This document shows positions 26,027 to 34,492 of a stretch of 64,000 nucleotides of DNA, piece by piece; position 1 is the stretch's first letter, and each line of letters begins with the position of its first letter. Under the pieces are notes generated by a model. It was not told the DNA's origin. It did not search any database and was given only the letters and a program-made list of their open reading frames with translations. This DNA is from Polaribacter sejongensis (lineage in GTDB: Bacteria > Bacteroidota > Bacteroidia > Flavobacteriales > Flavobacteriaceae). The position numbers and the translations under genes are program-made. The stretch is taken from the NCBI RefSeq assembly GCF_038024065.1, contig NZ_CP150667.1, positions 1,426,001-1,490,000 of the forward strand, written 5' to 3'.

Positions 26027-26503
26027 ATGAAAAAATTTTTATGTATTGTTTTATTTATTTCAGTAGCTATTGCATGTAAATCTACCTCTGCAGTTAGTAC
26101 CAAATTAGACAATAAAACCGAACGTATTTTAAAAGGAAATTTTACAATGACTGCTGTTGACTTTCCTGGATCAGACTTTTTAAATGTAACTTCTTTTTAC
26201 ATAGCAGACTCTAAATGTTTTGTTGGTAGTGACTGGAGTTTTGTTTCTAATAACAATAAAGGAGAAATGGCACTTACTAGCCTAAGTACTTCTTGTAAAG
26301 AATTTAGCTCTCCAATAACTTGGTACCTAAATAAAGATGGAAAATTTGTTTTAAAAATCATTAACGACTACAAAGCAAAAGAAGTAAATAACGGTTTTGT
26401 TTTAGATATTATAAATGTAACAGAATCAAGCTTCCAATTGGTAGACCAAATTAACGTTGCAGGACAAACAAAAGATATTACTTACTCTTTTCAAAGAAAA
26501 TAA
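26027..26503 (+). CDS. Lipocalin-like lipoprotein
   Basis: A 158-residue protein with a lipoprotein signal (lipobox VAIAC, Cys17). The single beta-rich domain contains 'ILKGNFTMTAVDFPGSDFLN' and alternating hydrophobic strands to the C-terminal 'ITYSFQRK', as in flavobacterial lipocalin-family lipoproteins. It precedes an OmpA-type lipoprotein by 16 bases. The pair 'lipocalin-OmpA/glycine zipper' recurs in Bacteroidota, to my knowledge. The ligand is unknown. It is presumably anchored in the outer membrane. Confidence 0.78.
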   Translation: MKKFLCIVLFISVAIACKSTSAVSTKLDNKTERILKGNFTMTAVDFPGSDFLNVTSFYIADSKCFVGSDWSFVSNNNKGEMALTSLSTSCKEFSSPITWYLNKDGKFVLKIINDYKAKEVNNGFVLDIINVTESSFQLVDQINVAGQTKDITYSFQRK

Positions 26504-26519
26504 TTAAAAAAGAAACACA

Positions 26520-27215
26520 ATGAAAAAATCAATAATTTATAGTTTATCAGTATTATTTATAACAGCAAGCATGCTTACCTCTTGTGAAGCTGTTAAAAAT
26601 GCAAACAACACACAAAAAGGTGCCGGTATTGGTACTGCAGCAGGTGCTATTTTAGGTGCCGTAATTGGAAACAATGTTGGAAACGGTAAAAATTCTGAAT
26701 TAGGCGCTGTTTTAGGTGGTGTAATTGGAGGTGTTACCGGTGGTGTAATTGGTAATAAAATGGACAAACAAGCTCGTGAAATAGAAGAAGCAATACCTGG
26801 AGCAGAAGTAGAAAGAGTTGGGGAAGGTATTATGTTAACTTTAGGTGAAAATGCCGTTAGATTTGATACTAATAAGGCAACATTATCTGCAAGTGCACAA
26901 GCAAACTTAGAAAAATTAGTTCCTATTTTTAATAGTTACGAAAACACTAATATTGTTATTTATGGTTACACAGATAGTACTGGTAGTGTTGAATACAACC
27001 AAACCTTATCTGCTAAAAGAGCAAATTCTGTAAAAGAGTACTTAACCACTAAAGGTCTTGAAAATGCAAGATTTGAAACCAAAGGTTTAGGTGTTAATGA
27101 CCCTATTGCAACAAACGAAACTGCAGAAGGAAGAAGCCAAAACAGACGTGTAGAGTTTGCTATTGTTGCCAATGAACAAATGATTCAAGAAGCACAAAAA
27201 GAAGCTGGAAACTAA
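26520..27215 (+). CDS. OmpA-family lipoprotein with glycine zipper
   Basis: A 231-residue protein with a lipobox (SMLTSC), then a glycine-rich zipper (about 37-80, with GAILGAVIGNNVGNG and GGVIGGVTGGVIG). An OmpA C-terminal peptidoglycan-binding domain follows (about 105-220). The latter shows 'IYGYTDSTGSVEYNQTLSAK' and 'GRSQNRRVEFAI'. It would tether the outer membrane to peptidoglycan. It is cotranscribed with the lipocalin-like gene and ends at a clear terminator. Confidence 0.92.
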   Translation: MKKSIIYSLSVLFITASMLTSCEAVKNANNTQKGAGIGTAAGAILGAVIGNNVGNGKNSELGAVLGGVIGGVTGGVIGNKMDKQAREIEEAIPGAEVERVGEGIMLTLGENAVRFDTNKATLSASAQANLEKLVPIFNSYENTNIVIYGYTDSTGSVEYNQTLSAKRANSVKEYLTTKGLENARFETKGLGVNDPIATNETAEGRSQNRRVEFAIVANEQMIQEAQKEAGN

Positions 27216-27233
27216 ATATAATCTTACTTTAAT

Positions 27234-27264
27234 AAAAAGGCTACTCAAATGAGTGGCCTTTTTT
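27234..27264 (+). terminator. Intrinsic terminator after the OmpA gene
   Basis: AAAAAGGCTACTC, loop AAAT, GAGTGGCCTTTTTT: an 8-bp G+C-bearing stem (one G-U pair) extended by A-T pairs, ending in T6. The GTG of its right arm (27253) begins a spurious N-terminal extension of the next ORF. Confidence 0.85.
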
Positions 27265-27287
27265 GTTTCATCAAACTATATTTTCCC

Positions 27288-27295
27288 TAATTTTG
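27288..27295 (+). promoter_or_regulatory. -7 element (TAATTTTG) for the RlmD-type gene
   Basis: TAATTTTG followed by C, 20 bases before the ATG at 27316. A TTTTG lies 22 bases upstream. Position after the terminator supports a fresh transcript from here. Confidence 0.65.
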
Positions 27296-27315
27296 CACTA
27301 CATAAACAATTAAGA

Positions 27316-28770
27316 ATGCCACGTAGAGAACGAAATAAATTTGTAAAGAAGAATCAAGTTTTAGAATTAAAAATTGAAGATTACGCTTTTGGCGGAAAAG
27401 GGATTGCAAGAATCCAGTCTGAAGAAGGTAGTTTTGTTATTTTTGTTCCGAATACCTTGCCTGGTCAATTAGTAAAAGCACAAATAAGTAAGTCTAGTAA
27501 AAACTATGCAGAAGCGAAGTTGATAGACGTTTTAGAACCATCTGAAGATGAAGTAGAAGTTCCTTATCAAGACATTCCTGGTGCACCTTACATACAATTA
27601 CCTATAGATTTACAACATCAATATAAAAAAGAAAGCACTTTAACTTTATTTAAAAAAATAGGAAAAGTAGCTAATATCGAAGATCTATTTGATGAATTTG
27701 TAACCTCTCCAAACGTATTTCATTATAGAAATAAAATGGAATATGGTTTTTCTGCTATTGGATATGATAGAGTTACAAAAAGAGATAAAGATGAGTTTAC
27801 ATTAGGTTTTAAAAGACGTGGTGTTTGGTGGATGGGAGATAATCTAGAAAAAGATTCTGGTTTGTTTGATAAACAACTAGAAGACAATCTAAAAAACATT
27901 CGTCAATATTGTATAGACACTGGTTTAGAACCTTGGCATGGTCCAAAAAAGACAGGTTTCTTCCGTTATTTTGTGGTAAGAAAATCTTTTAAAACAGATG
28001 AGTTGTTATGTAATTTAGTAACTACTTCTCCAGAATTAGAGAATTTCGATTTACAGAAATTTGCTTCTTTTCTAAAAGATATTTTTGGTGATCGTTTAGC
28101 TGGTTTATTACATACTATTAATGATGAAACTGGTGACAGAACCATTGCAACAGCCGGTAGTTTAGATTTAGTGTATGGTAAAGATAAAATTGTAGAAGAA
28201 TTATTAGGTTTGAATTTTGAAATCAGCATGAAAAGCTTTTTTCAAACGAATCCTAAATGTGCAGAAAAATTATACTCTAAAGTTGTTGAATATGTTTTAG
28301 AAGACAAAACCAAGGTAGACAATACTGTGGTAATGGATTTATTCTGCGGAACAGGAACCATAGGGCAAATTGTAGCTTCTAAAAGTGAAAACGCAAAAAT
28401 TGTTGGTGTAGATATTGTAGCTTCTGCAATTGAAGATGCAGAAAAAAATGCCAAAAGAAATAATATTGATGGATTAAAATTTTATGCAGCAGATGTTGGT
28501 AAATTCTTAGTTGCACATCCAGAATATAAAGATAAAATAAAGACCATTATTTTAGATCCTGCTAGGGCAGGAATTGCGCCTAAAACATTACAAAAAATCA
28601 TCAATCTAAATGCAGATAGAATGGTATATGTTTCTTGTAACCCGGCAACTCAAGCTAGAGATACAGAGTTGTTAGCAGAAGCTGGTTATTTTATTAAAAA
28701 GATTAGTTTGGTAGATCAATTTCCGCATACAAGTCATATTGAAACAGTGGTTTTATTTGAGAAGAAATAA
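27316..28770 (+). CDS. rlmD: TrmA/RumA-family 23S rRNA (uracil-5-)-methyltransferase
   Basis: A 484-residue SAM enzyme. An N-terminal TRAM domain ('LELKIEDYAFGGKGIARIQ') is followed by a Rossmann methyltransferase domain. That domain has 'VVMDLFCGTGTIGQIVA', 'IILDPARAGIAP' and the catalytic cysteine in 'VYVSCNPATQARD'. The CxxC cluster segment of E. coli RlmD is replaced by 'GAPYIQLPIDLQHQYK', so the Fe-S cluster is probably absent. The start at 27316 follows the promoter. The longer ORF start lies in the upstream terminator. Target U1939 or U747 cannot be distinguished by eye. Confidence 0.9.
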   Translation: MPRRERNKFVKKNQVLELKIEDYAFGGKGIARIQSEEGSFVIFVPNTLPGQLVKAQISKSSKNYAEAKLIDVLEPSEDEVEVPYQDIPGAPYIQLPIDLQHQYKKESTLTLFKKIGKVANIEDLFDEFVTSPNVFHYRNKMEYGFSAIGYDRVTKRDKDEFTLGFKRRGVWWMGDNLEKDSGLFDKQLEDNLKNIRQYCIDTGLEPWHGPKKTGFFRYFVVRKSFKTDELLCNLVTTSPELENFDLQKFASFLKDIFGDRLAGLLHTINDETGDRTIATAGSLDLVYGKDKIVEELLGLNFEISMKSFFQTNPKCAEKLYSKVVEYVLEDKTKVDNTVVMDLFCGTGTIGQIVASKSENAKIVGVDIVASAIEDAEKNAKRNNIDGLKFYAADVGKFLVAHPEYKDKIKTIILDPARAGIAPKTLQKIINLNADRMVYVSCNPATQARDTELLAEAGYFIKKISLVDQFPHTSHIETVVLFEKK

Positions 28771-28899
28771 CATTTATAAATTCTTATAAAAACTTCTACT
28801 AAGAACGATTTATAAGATTTAAGATAATTTTATTAAAACGTACAACTAATATTAAAAGGAATCATTATATATTGATACTTTAAAGTTAAAGCTAAAAAA

Positions 28900-29190
28900 A
28901 TGAAAAAATTAACAGACTTCGAAATCAATAGAAAATTAGAAAAATTACATGATTGGGATTATTATGACGATGCTTTGCATACAGATTTTGAGTTCGATAA
29001 CTTTAAAGATTGTATGTCTGCAATGAATAGAATTGCATTTGAATGTGAAGCTTTAAATCATCATCCAGAATGGACAAACAACTATAATACTTTAGATATT
29101 AAGTTAACAACACATGATGTTGATGGTGTCACCAAATTAGATTTTAAATTGGCTAAAGCCATCAATAAAATTGTAGAAGTTGAAGAATAG
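28900..29190 (+). CDS. 4a-hydroxytetrahydrobiopterin dehydratase
   Basis: A 96-residue pterin carbinolamine dehydratase (PCD/DCoH, PhhB-like), which recycles the pterin cofactor of aromatic amino-acid hydroxylases. The signature is 'ECEALNHHPEWTNNYNTLDI' with the catalytic histidine pair followed by P-E-W. 'LTTHDVDGVTKLDFKLA' supplies the third histidine. Length is typical. It is followed by two overlapping envelope genes (DUF6452, DUF6048) that probably share its transcript. Confidence 0.92.
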   Translation: MKKLTDFEINRKLEKLHDWDYYDDALHTDFEFDNFKDCMSAMNRIAFECEALNHHPEWTNNYNTLDIKLTTHDVDGVTKLDFKLAKAINKIVEVEE

Positions 29191-29653
29191 GATCTATAAA
29201 ATAACAGTTGTTTTAGTAATTGGTTTGCTTATAAACACCTCATGTACTAAAGATGATTTCTGTTTGCAAAACCCTGTTACTCCTAATTTGGTATTGCGTT
29301 TTTATGATGACACGAATAAGGAATCTACAAAAGATGTGAGTACTTTATATGTTTGGGCAGAAGGAAAAGATACCATCGCAGATTTTAATGGTACTAGTTT
29401 AGACTCTATTTATATTCCTTTAAATAGTTTAACAACAGAAACTGTTTATAAACTTTCTAACGGAACAGATGTAGATACTTTTACCATAACTTATACTCCA
29501 AAAGAAGAATATGTATCTCGTTCTTGTGGATATAAAATTACCTTTAATGATGTTACTTTTTATTCTGATAATACTTGGATAAAAGAATTTACACCATCAA
29601 CATTAACAACACTAGACAATCAAAACACAGCACATGTACAAATATTTCATTAG
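29180..29653 (+). CDS. DUF6452 family lipoprotein
   Basis: A 157-residue protein starting at TTG (29180), inside the last codons of the pterin dehydratase gene. 'KNRIYKITVVLVIGLLINTSC' is a lipoprotein signal with lipobox NTSC. The mature part is beta-rich and contains 'DDFCLQNPVTPNLVLRFYD' and 'SRSCGYKITFNDV', two cysteines that may pair. This fits DUF6452, a Flavobacteriia family of unknown function usually upstream of DUF6048. Its end overlaps the next gene by 20 bases. Confidence 0.8.
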   Translation: MKNRIYKITVVLVIGLLINTSCTKDDFCLQNPVTPNLVLRFYDDTNKESTKDVSTLYVWAEGKDTIADFNGTSLDSIYIPLNSLTTETVYKLSNGTDVDTFTITYTPKEEYVSRSCGYKITFNDVTFYSDNTWIKEFTPSTLTTLDNQNTAHVQIFH

Positions 29654-30341
29654 CATCTGTTTCCTTTTTGTTTTTGTTAATGGGCAATCTCAAGAACAGA
29701 AAAAAGACACACTTATAAATGCTGAAAAAGATTCTATTGTCTATAAATCTAAATATGGATTAAGAGTTGGTGTAGACATAAGCAAACCCATTTTGGCACA
29801 ATTTAATAGTTCTTACTCTGGATTAGAAATTGTAGGAGATTATAGAATTAAAAAAAACTTATACCTTGCTGCAGAAGTTGGTTACGAAGAAGAAACAACT
29901 ACTGAAGACTATACAAACTCGACTGTAAAAGGAAGTTATTTAAGACTTGGTGTTAACTATAATGTCTACCAAAATTGGTTAGACATGAACAATGAAATCT
30001 TTATAGGAGCTCGTTATGGTTTTAGTCTTTTCGATCAAACTTTAAACACTTACACACCCAACGTTAATTCAGTATATTTCCCTGCAGATGAAATAACCTC
30101 ATCTGTGTCAGCTACAGATTTAAATGTACATTGGACAGAGTTTATAATAGGTTTAAAAGTAGAAACCTTTAATAATTTCTTCGTTTCTTTTAGCGGTTCT
30201 TATAAGATTTCTATAAGTGTAAAAGAACCAGATAATTTTGAAACTCTTTACGCACCCGGCTTTAATAGAGTATTTGATAGTGGTACAGGTTTCGGATTTA
30301 ACTACACACTTACCTACTTAATTCCTTTTAAGAAAAAGTAA
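29634..30341 (+). CDS. DUF6048 family outer-membrane beta-barrel protein
   Basis: A 235-residue protein with a cleavable signal peptide ('MYKYFISICFLFVFVNGQSQ'). About eight amphipathic strands end in a C-terminal strand '(F)NYTLTYLIPF'. Segments such as 'YGLRVGVDISKPILAQF' and 'IFIGARYGFSLFDQTL' fit DUF6048. The gene overlaps the DUF6452 gene, so lipoprotein and barrel are coproduced and may form a complex, as other Bacteroidota lipoprotein/barrel pairs do. Function is unknown. Confidence 0.8.
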   Translation: MYKYFISICFLFVFVNGQSQEQKKDTLINAEKDSIVYKSKYGLRVGVDISKPILAQFNSSYSGLEIVGDYRIKKNLYLAAEVGYEEETTTEDYTNSTVKGSYLRLGVNYNVYQNWLDMNNEIFIGARYGFSLFDQTLNTYTPNVNSVYFPADEITSSVSATDLNVHWTEFIIGLKVETFNNFFVSFSGSYKISISVKEPDNFETLYAPGFNRVFDSGTGFGFNYTLTYLIPFKKK

Positions 30342-30404
30342 TTTTATTACAACTTAGTATTTTTTAGTAACTTTATCAACCTTATTTTTTTTAAACAAAA
30401 TATC

Positions 30405-31352
30405 ATGAATAAAATTCCTAGTGTAAATTTAGCAGACTTTTTATCTTCGGATAAAAGCAAAAAACAACAATTTATAGATGAAATTGGTCATGCTTACGAA
30501 AACATAGGTTTTGTAGCTTTAAAAGGTCATTTTTTAGATGACAAATTAGTAGAAAGCTTATATACAGAAATTAAAAACTTTTTTGATTTACCAGTAGAAA
30601 CCAAAGAAAAATATGAAATTCCAGGAATTGGAGGTCAACGTGGTTATGTTTCTTTCGGAAAAGAATCTGCGAAAGGAAAAAAAGAAGGCGATTTAAAAGA
30701 ATTTTGGCATTTTGGTCAGTATGTAGACGCGGCTTCTAAATACGCTAAAGAATATCCAGAAAACGTTACTGTTAATGAATTGGCTAACTTTAATGCCGTT
30801 GGTAAAGAAACGTATCAAATGTTAGAAAAAACGGCAAAGTACGTGTTACGTTCTTTGGCCTTGCATTTAGGCTTAGAAGAAACCTACTTTGATAATTATA
30901 TTAAAGATGGAAATAGTATTCTACGCCCAATACATTACCCACCAATACAAACAGAACCTAAAGGAGCAGAAAGAGCTGCAGCCCACGGAGATATTAATTT
31001 AATTACCTTATTAATGGGGGCACAAGGTAAAGGGTTACAAGTCCAAAACCATAAAGGAGATTGGATTGATGCTATGGCAGCACCAGACGAATTAATGATA
31101 AATGTTGGAGATATGTTATCTCGTCATAGTAATAACAAATTAAAATCTACCATTCACAGAGTGGTGAATCCACCAAAAGAAATGTGGGGAACATCAAGAT
31201 ATTCAATTCCGTTTTTTATGCATCCCGTTTCTGATATGAAATTAGATGTTTTAGAAAATTGTATCGATGAAAACAACCCAAAACAATTTGAAGATATCAC
31301 TGCTGGTGAATTTTTAGACGAAAGATTAAGAGAATTAGGACTTAAAAAGTAA
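30405..31352 (+). CDS. 2-oxoglutarate/Fe(II)-dependent oxygenase, isopenicillin N synthase family
   Basis: A 315-residue double-stranded beta-helix oxygenase. The N-terminal DIOX_N part is 'IPSVNLADFLSSDKSKKQQF' and 'YENIGFVALKGHFLDD'. The iron ligands are H and D of 'AAHGDINLITLL' (about 193-204) and H of 'KSTIHRVVNPP' (about 250). 'SRYSIPFFMHP' supplies the R-x-S that holds 2-oxoglutarate. All ligands are intact. The substrate is unknown. A repeat hairpin separates it from the SUI1 gene. Confidence 0.9.
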   Translation: MNKIPSVNLADFLSSDKSKKQQFIDEIGHAYENIGFVALKGHFLDDKLVESLYTEIKNFFDLPVETKEKYEIPGIGGQRGYVSFGKESAKGKKEGDLKEFWHFGQYVDAASKYAKEYPENVTVNELANFNAVGKETYQMLEKTAKYVLRSLALHLGLEETYFDNYIKDGNSILRPIHYPPIQTEPKGAERAAAHGDINLITLLMGAQGKGLQVQNHKGDWIDAMAAPDELMINVGDMLSRHSNNKLKSTIHRVVNPPKEMWGTSRYSIPFFMHPVSDMKLDVLENCIDENNPKQFEDITAGEFLDERLRELGLKK

Positions 31353-31353
31353 T

Positions 31354-31416
31354 CAGTTTACAGTAGCAGTTGGCAGTAACAAGTTAACTGAAAACTGCTA
31401 CTGAGAACTGTAAACT
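31354..31416. repeat. CAGTTTACAGTAGCAGT dispersed repeat (inverted arms)
   Basis: CAGTTTACAGTAGCAGT (31354-31370) faces 'aactgctactgagaactgtaaactg' (ending 31416). The outer arms CAGTTTACAG/CTGTAAACTG pair perfectly. It is the same family as the 382-438 hairpin. It ends eight bases before the SUI1 ATG, so it may lie in that gene's leader. Confidence 0.7.
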
Positions 31417-31424
31417 GATAAAAA

Positions 31425-31748
31425 ATGGATTTTAAAGATCAATTAAAAAATTTATTTCCAGAGCATAAGGAAACTGTAGAACCTGTAAAAGAAAAATCGG
31501 ATATTTGGTTACAAGATGATCCGATTATTTGCAAATACGAAAAACGTAAAGGAAAGCCAATTACAATTTTAGAAGGCTATACAGGTGCAACATCAGACTT
31601 TAAGAAACTTGCAAAAGAGATTAAAACCAAACTATCTGTTGGCGGTAGTTTTAAAGATGATAAAATTATTATTCAAGGTGATTTTAGAGATCAAATAATG
31701 ACCATGCTAAAAGATAAAGGCTTTAAAGTGAAGCGAGTTGGTGGATAA
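31425..31748 (+). CDS. SUI1/eIF1-like translation initiation factor (YciH type)
   Basis: A 107-residue protein with the SUI1 domain in its C-terminal two thirds: 'RKGKPITILEGYTGATSDFK', 'LAKEIKTKLSVGGSFKDD' and 'IIIQGDFRDQIMTMLKDKG'. Bacterial YciH is thought to influence start-site fidelity. The N-terminal 35 residues are charged and specific to Bacteroidota. It heads or precedes the DUF1835 operon (50-base gap). Confidence 0.9.
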   Translation: MDFKDQLKNLFPEHKETVEPVKEKSDIWLQDDPIICKYEKRKGKPITILEGYTGATSDFKKLAKEIKTKLSVGGSFKDDKIIIQGDFRDQIMTMLKDKGFKVKRVGG

Positions 31749-31798
31749 AATTTAGTACTCTTACAATAAATAATTACTGTAAACGTTATTAATAAATT

Positions 31799-32743
31799 AT
31801 GAACTCGTCTATACTACATATTACAAATGGAGATAGTACTACAAACTATCTGAAAAAACTTAATTTCTCCGGAAGTTTTATTACTTGGAGAGAAATGTTA
31901 TGTGAAGGAAAAACGACTGTAGATGTAGGAAGTGAAACTTTCTGGAAAAACAGGTTCGACTTTTTAAAAACTTCCTACAATATTAGCAAAAGGAAATTTA
32001 TAGACTTTACTTTAAAAGAATATAGAACCCTTTGTAGTAAAAAGGAATCTAAAGAAATAGTCTTATGGTTTGATCACGATTTGTTCTGTCAAATTAACAT
32101 GATTGCTGTTATTAGTTGGTTAAAAACCTATAGAAGTGGCTATCATATTTCTTTAGTAACTAGTGGTAAAATAAAAGGAAATAAGAAACCAAAGAGTTTA
32201 TCTGAGCTTACTGAAAATCAAATTCAGCAACATTATAAAAACAGAATAGATTTAACTCAAGATGATATTGAATACGCAGACTATATTTGGCAACTATACT
32301 GCTCAGACAGTCCACTTAGGTTAGAAACTGTTTATAAATTTAACCCAATGTCTCCTTTCACTTATTTAGTAGAAGCTTTAGAAGCGCATTTACAAAGATT
32401 TCCTTCCATTAAAAATGGACTAAATAAAGTTGAAAACACTATTATAGAAACTGCAAACACACAACAATTTTCATCTAAAGACCAGTTAGTACATCAATTG
32501 CTAAAAACACAAACTGTTTATGGTTTGGGAGATTTACAGTACGAACATCATATAGAGCAACTTCAAAAATTATTTACCTCTTTCGATCCAGTAAAATTAT
32601 CTAGAAAAGGAAAAAAAGTACTAGAAAACCAGCTAAATTTTTATGGCGAACTTCGCAATGATAATTCGTATCTTGGTGGAGCAAAAAAATATAGTTTTCT
32701 TTACAATCATCAATCAGAAAAACTATTACAAATTACATCTTAA
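31799..32743 (+). CDS. DUF1835 domain protein
   Basis: A 314-residue cytoplasmic protein. The N-terminal DUF1835 domain is recognisable by 'LHITNGDSTTNYLKKLNFSG', 'ITWREMLCEGKTT', 'IVLWFDHDLFCQINMIAVI' and 'RLETVYKFNPMSPFTYL' further on. The C-terminal 80 residues look like a winged-helix region. The biochemical role of the family is unknown. The nucleoside phosphorylase gene begins on the base after its stop, which is strong coupling. Confidence 0.82.
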   Translation: MNSSILHITNGDSTTNYLKKLNFSGSFITWREMLCEGKTTVDVGSETFWKNRFDFLKTSYNISKRKFIDFTLKEYRTLCSKKESKEIVLWFDHDLFCQINMIAVISWLKTYRSGYHISLVTSGKIKGNKKPKSLSELTENQIQQHYKNRIDLTQDDIEYADYIWQLYCSDSPLRLETVYKFNPMSPFTYLVEALEAHLQRFPSIKNGLNKVENTIIETANTQQFSSKDQLVHQLLKTQTVYGLGDLQYEHHIEQLQKLFTSFDPVKLSRKGKKVLENQLNFYGELRNDNSYLGGAKKYSFLYNHQSEKLLQITS

Positions 32744-33613
32744 ATGTCTATAAAACAATCTGAACTTATCTTAAATCCGGATGGAAGTATTTATCATCTA
32801 AATTTAAGACCAGAACATATTGCCACAAATATAATTTTTGTTGGCGATCAAGATAGAGTCGATAAAATCACTAAACATTTTGATTCTATCGAGTTTACTA
32901 CTCAAAAACGCGAATTTAAAACAACAACAGGTACTTACAAGAACAAACAATTTTCAGTTATTTCTACCGGAATCGGTCCAGATAATATAGATATTGTTTT
33001 AAATGAATTGGATGCACTTGTTAATATCAATTTAGAAACTAGAAAACCAAAAGAAAATTTAACTTCTTTAAATATTGTAAGAATAGGAACTTCAGGTTCT
33101 TTGCATGACGATATTCCGGTAGATTCTTTTGTAATTGGTTCTCACGGATTAGATTTAAACGGATTGCTTCACTCCTATCAAATTGATCCCATTTCTAATC
33201 CAGAAATTGAAGATGCTTTTGTAAAACATACCAATTGGAGTGCTAAAAAATCATATCCTATTGTTATTGAAAATAGTAAAGAATTAGAAAACAGATTAAA
33301 ATCTGATAAAACACACCAAGGAATCACAGCTACTGCCGGAGGTTTTTATGGGCCTCAAGGTAGAATTTTACGTTTAGCGATACAAGACAATGAACTAAAC
33401 CATAAGATTGATAGTTTTAGTTTTAACCAACATAGAATAACCAATTTAGAAATGGAAACCTCAGCTATTTATGGTTTATCTAAACTTTTAGGTCACAAAG
33501 CTTGTTCTATAAACGCAATTATTGCCAATAGAGCCAATGGATCTTTTAGCAAAAACCCAGGAAAAGTAGTTGCCGATTTAATAGAATATACACTTGAAAA
33601 ATTAATTGAGTAG
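32744..33613 (+). CDS. Nucleoside phosphorylase (uridine/purine phosphorylase superfamily)
   Basis: A 289-residue PNP/UDP-family enzyme that splits nucleosides with phosphate. 'IIFVGDQDRVDKITKHFD' carries the phosphate loop, 'NIVRIGTSGSLHDDIPVDSF' is the core G-T-S-G motif (about 109-128) and 'TNLEMETSAIYGLSKLLGHK' holds the ribose-binding M-E. Within the superfamily it is closest to uridine phosphorylases. It lies between the DUF1835 and binding-protein genes with no gaps. Confidence 0.88.
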   Translation: MSIKQSELILNPDGSIYHLNLRPEHIATNIIFVGDQDRVDKITKHFDSIEFTTQKREFKTTTGTYKNKQFSVISTGIGPDNIDIVLNELDALVNINLETRKPKENLTSLNIVRIGTSGSLHDDIPVDSFVIGSHGLDLNGLLHSYQIDPISNPEIEDAFVKHTNWSAKKSYPIVIENSKELENRLKSDKTHQGITATAGGFYGPQGRILRLAIQDNELNHKIDSFSFNQHRITNLEMETSAIYGLSKLLGHKACSINAIIANRANGSFSKNPGKVVADLIEYTLEKLIE

Positions 33614-34474
33614 ATGACAAACCTTACAATTGGCGGAGTTCCAGAGCATTTTAATTATCCTTGGTATTTAACCTTAAAAAATAAAGAATACAAAAAACAC
33701 AACATCAATCTACGTTGGCAAGATTTCCCTGGCGGAACAGGTGCCATGTGTAAAGCTTTACGTGCTGGTGATGTAGATATTGCTATTGTTTTAACCGAAG
33801 GAATTATTAAAGATATTGCAGACGGAAACCCTTCTAAAATTGTACAGACATTTGTAAAATCTCCATTAATTTGGGGAATTCATGTAGGCTCAAAATCATC
33901 TTTTAAAAACATTGAAGATTTAGAGCACGCAACCATTGCCATTAGTCGTTTTGGTTCAGGTTCGCATTTAATGGCTATTGTAAATGCTCACAACCAAGGT
34001 TGGGATATAGCCAATTTAAAGTTTAAAGTAATAGGTAATTTACAAGGCGGAATTGATGCTTTAACCAACGGAGAAGCAGACTATTTTATGTGGGAACATT
34101 TTACCACAAAACCTTTAGTAGACAATGGTACTTTTAGATTAATTGACGATTGCCCTACTCCTTGGCCTTGTTTTGTAATTGCAGTTAGAGATGAAGTTTT
34201 AGAAAATAATTTTGAAGAAGTTAAAAAAGTTTTAGACATTATTAATGGCAAAACAAAAGACTTTAAAAAAATTGATGCTATTGATAAAATTCTGGCAGCA
34301 AGGTACGAGCAGCAATTAGAAGACATCCAGCAATGGTTAAAAATTACCGAATGGAATGACGGAAAACCTATTTCTAAAAATAAAATTACACGCATACAAA
34401 ATAAAATGGTTCAGTTTAACGTTATTGAAGAGAAGAAAAATTCGAGCAATTTCATAAAAAATATGTACATTTAG
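33614..34474 (+). CDS. Periplasmic-binding-protein-fold protein without signal peptide
   Basis: A 286-residue type 2 binding-protein fold (SsuA/NMT1-like): 'LTIGGVPEHFNYPWYLTLKN' at the N-terminus, 'FPGGTGAMCKALRAGDVDIA' and 'GGIDALTNGEADYFMWEHFT'. There is no signal peptide or lipobox, and no ABC permease or ATPase is in the window, so it should be cytoplasmic. Cytoplasmic members of this fold include enzymes such as THI5 and MqnA/MqnD. It starts on the base after the phosphorylase stop. Function is unknown, with a role in nucleoside or cofactor metabolism inferred from context. Confidence 0.8.
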   Translation: MTNLTIGGVPEHFNYPWYLTLKNKEYKKHNINLRWQDFPGGTGAMCKALRAGDVDIAIVLTEGIIKDIADGNPSKIVQTFVKSPLIWGIHVGSKSSFKNIEDLEHATIAISRFGSGSHLMAIVNAHNQGWDIANLKFKVIGNLQGGIDALTNGEADYFMWEHFTTKPLVDNGTFRLIDDCPTPWPCFVIAVRDEVLENNFEEVKKVLDIINGKTKDFKKIDAIDKILAARYEQQLEDIQQWLKITEWNDGKPISKNKITRIQNKMVQFNVIEEKKNSSNFIKNMYI

Positions 34475-34492
34475 CACGAAAAACCATTATCT

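Noticed and set aside
32744..34474. Phosphorylase plus binding-fold protein as MqnB/MqnD of the futalosine menaquinone pathway
   Set aside because: menD is present at 937-2595, and the binding-fold sequence has no feature I can tie specifically to MqnA or MqnD. The phosphorylase resembles uridine phosphorylase more.
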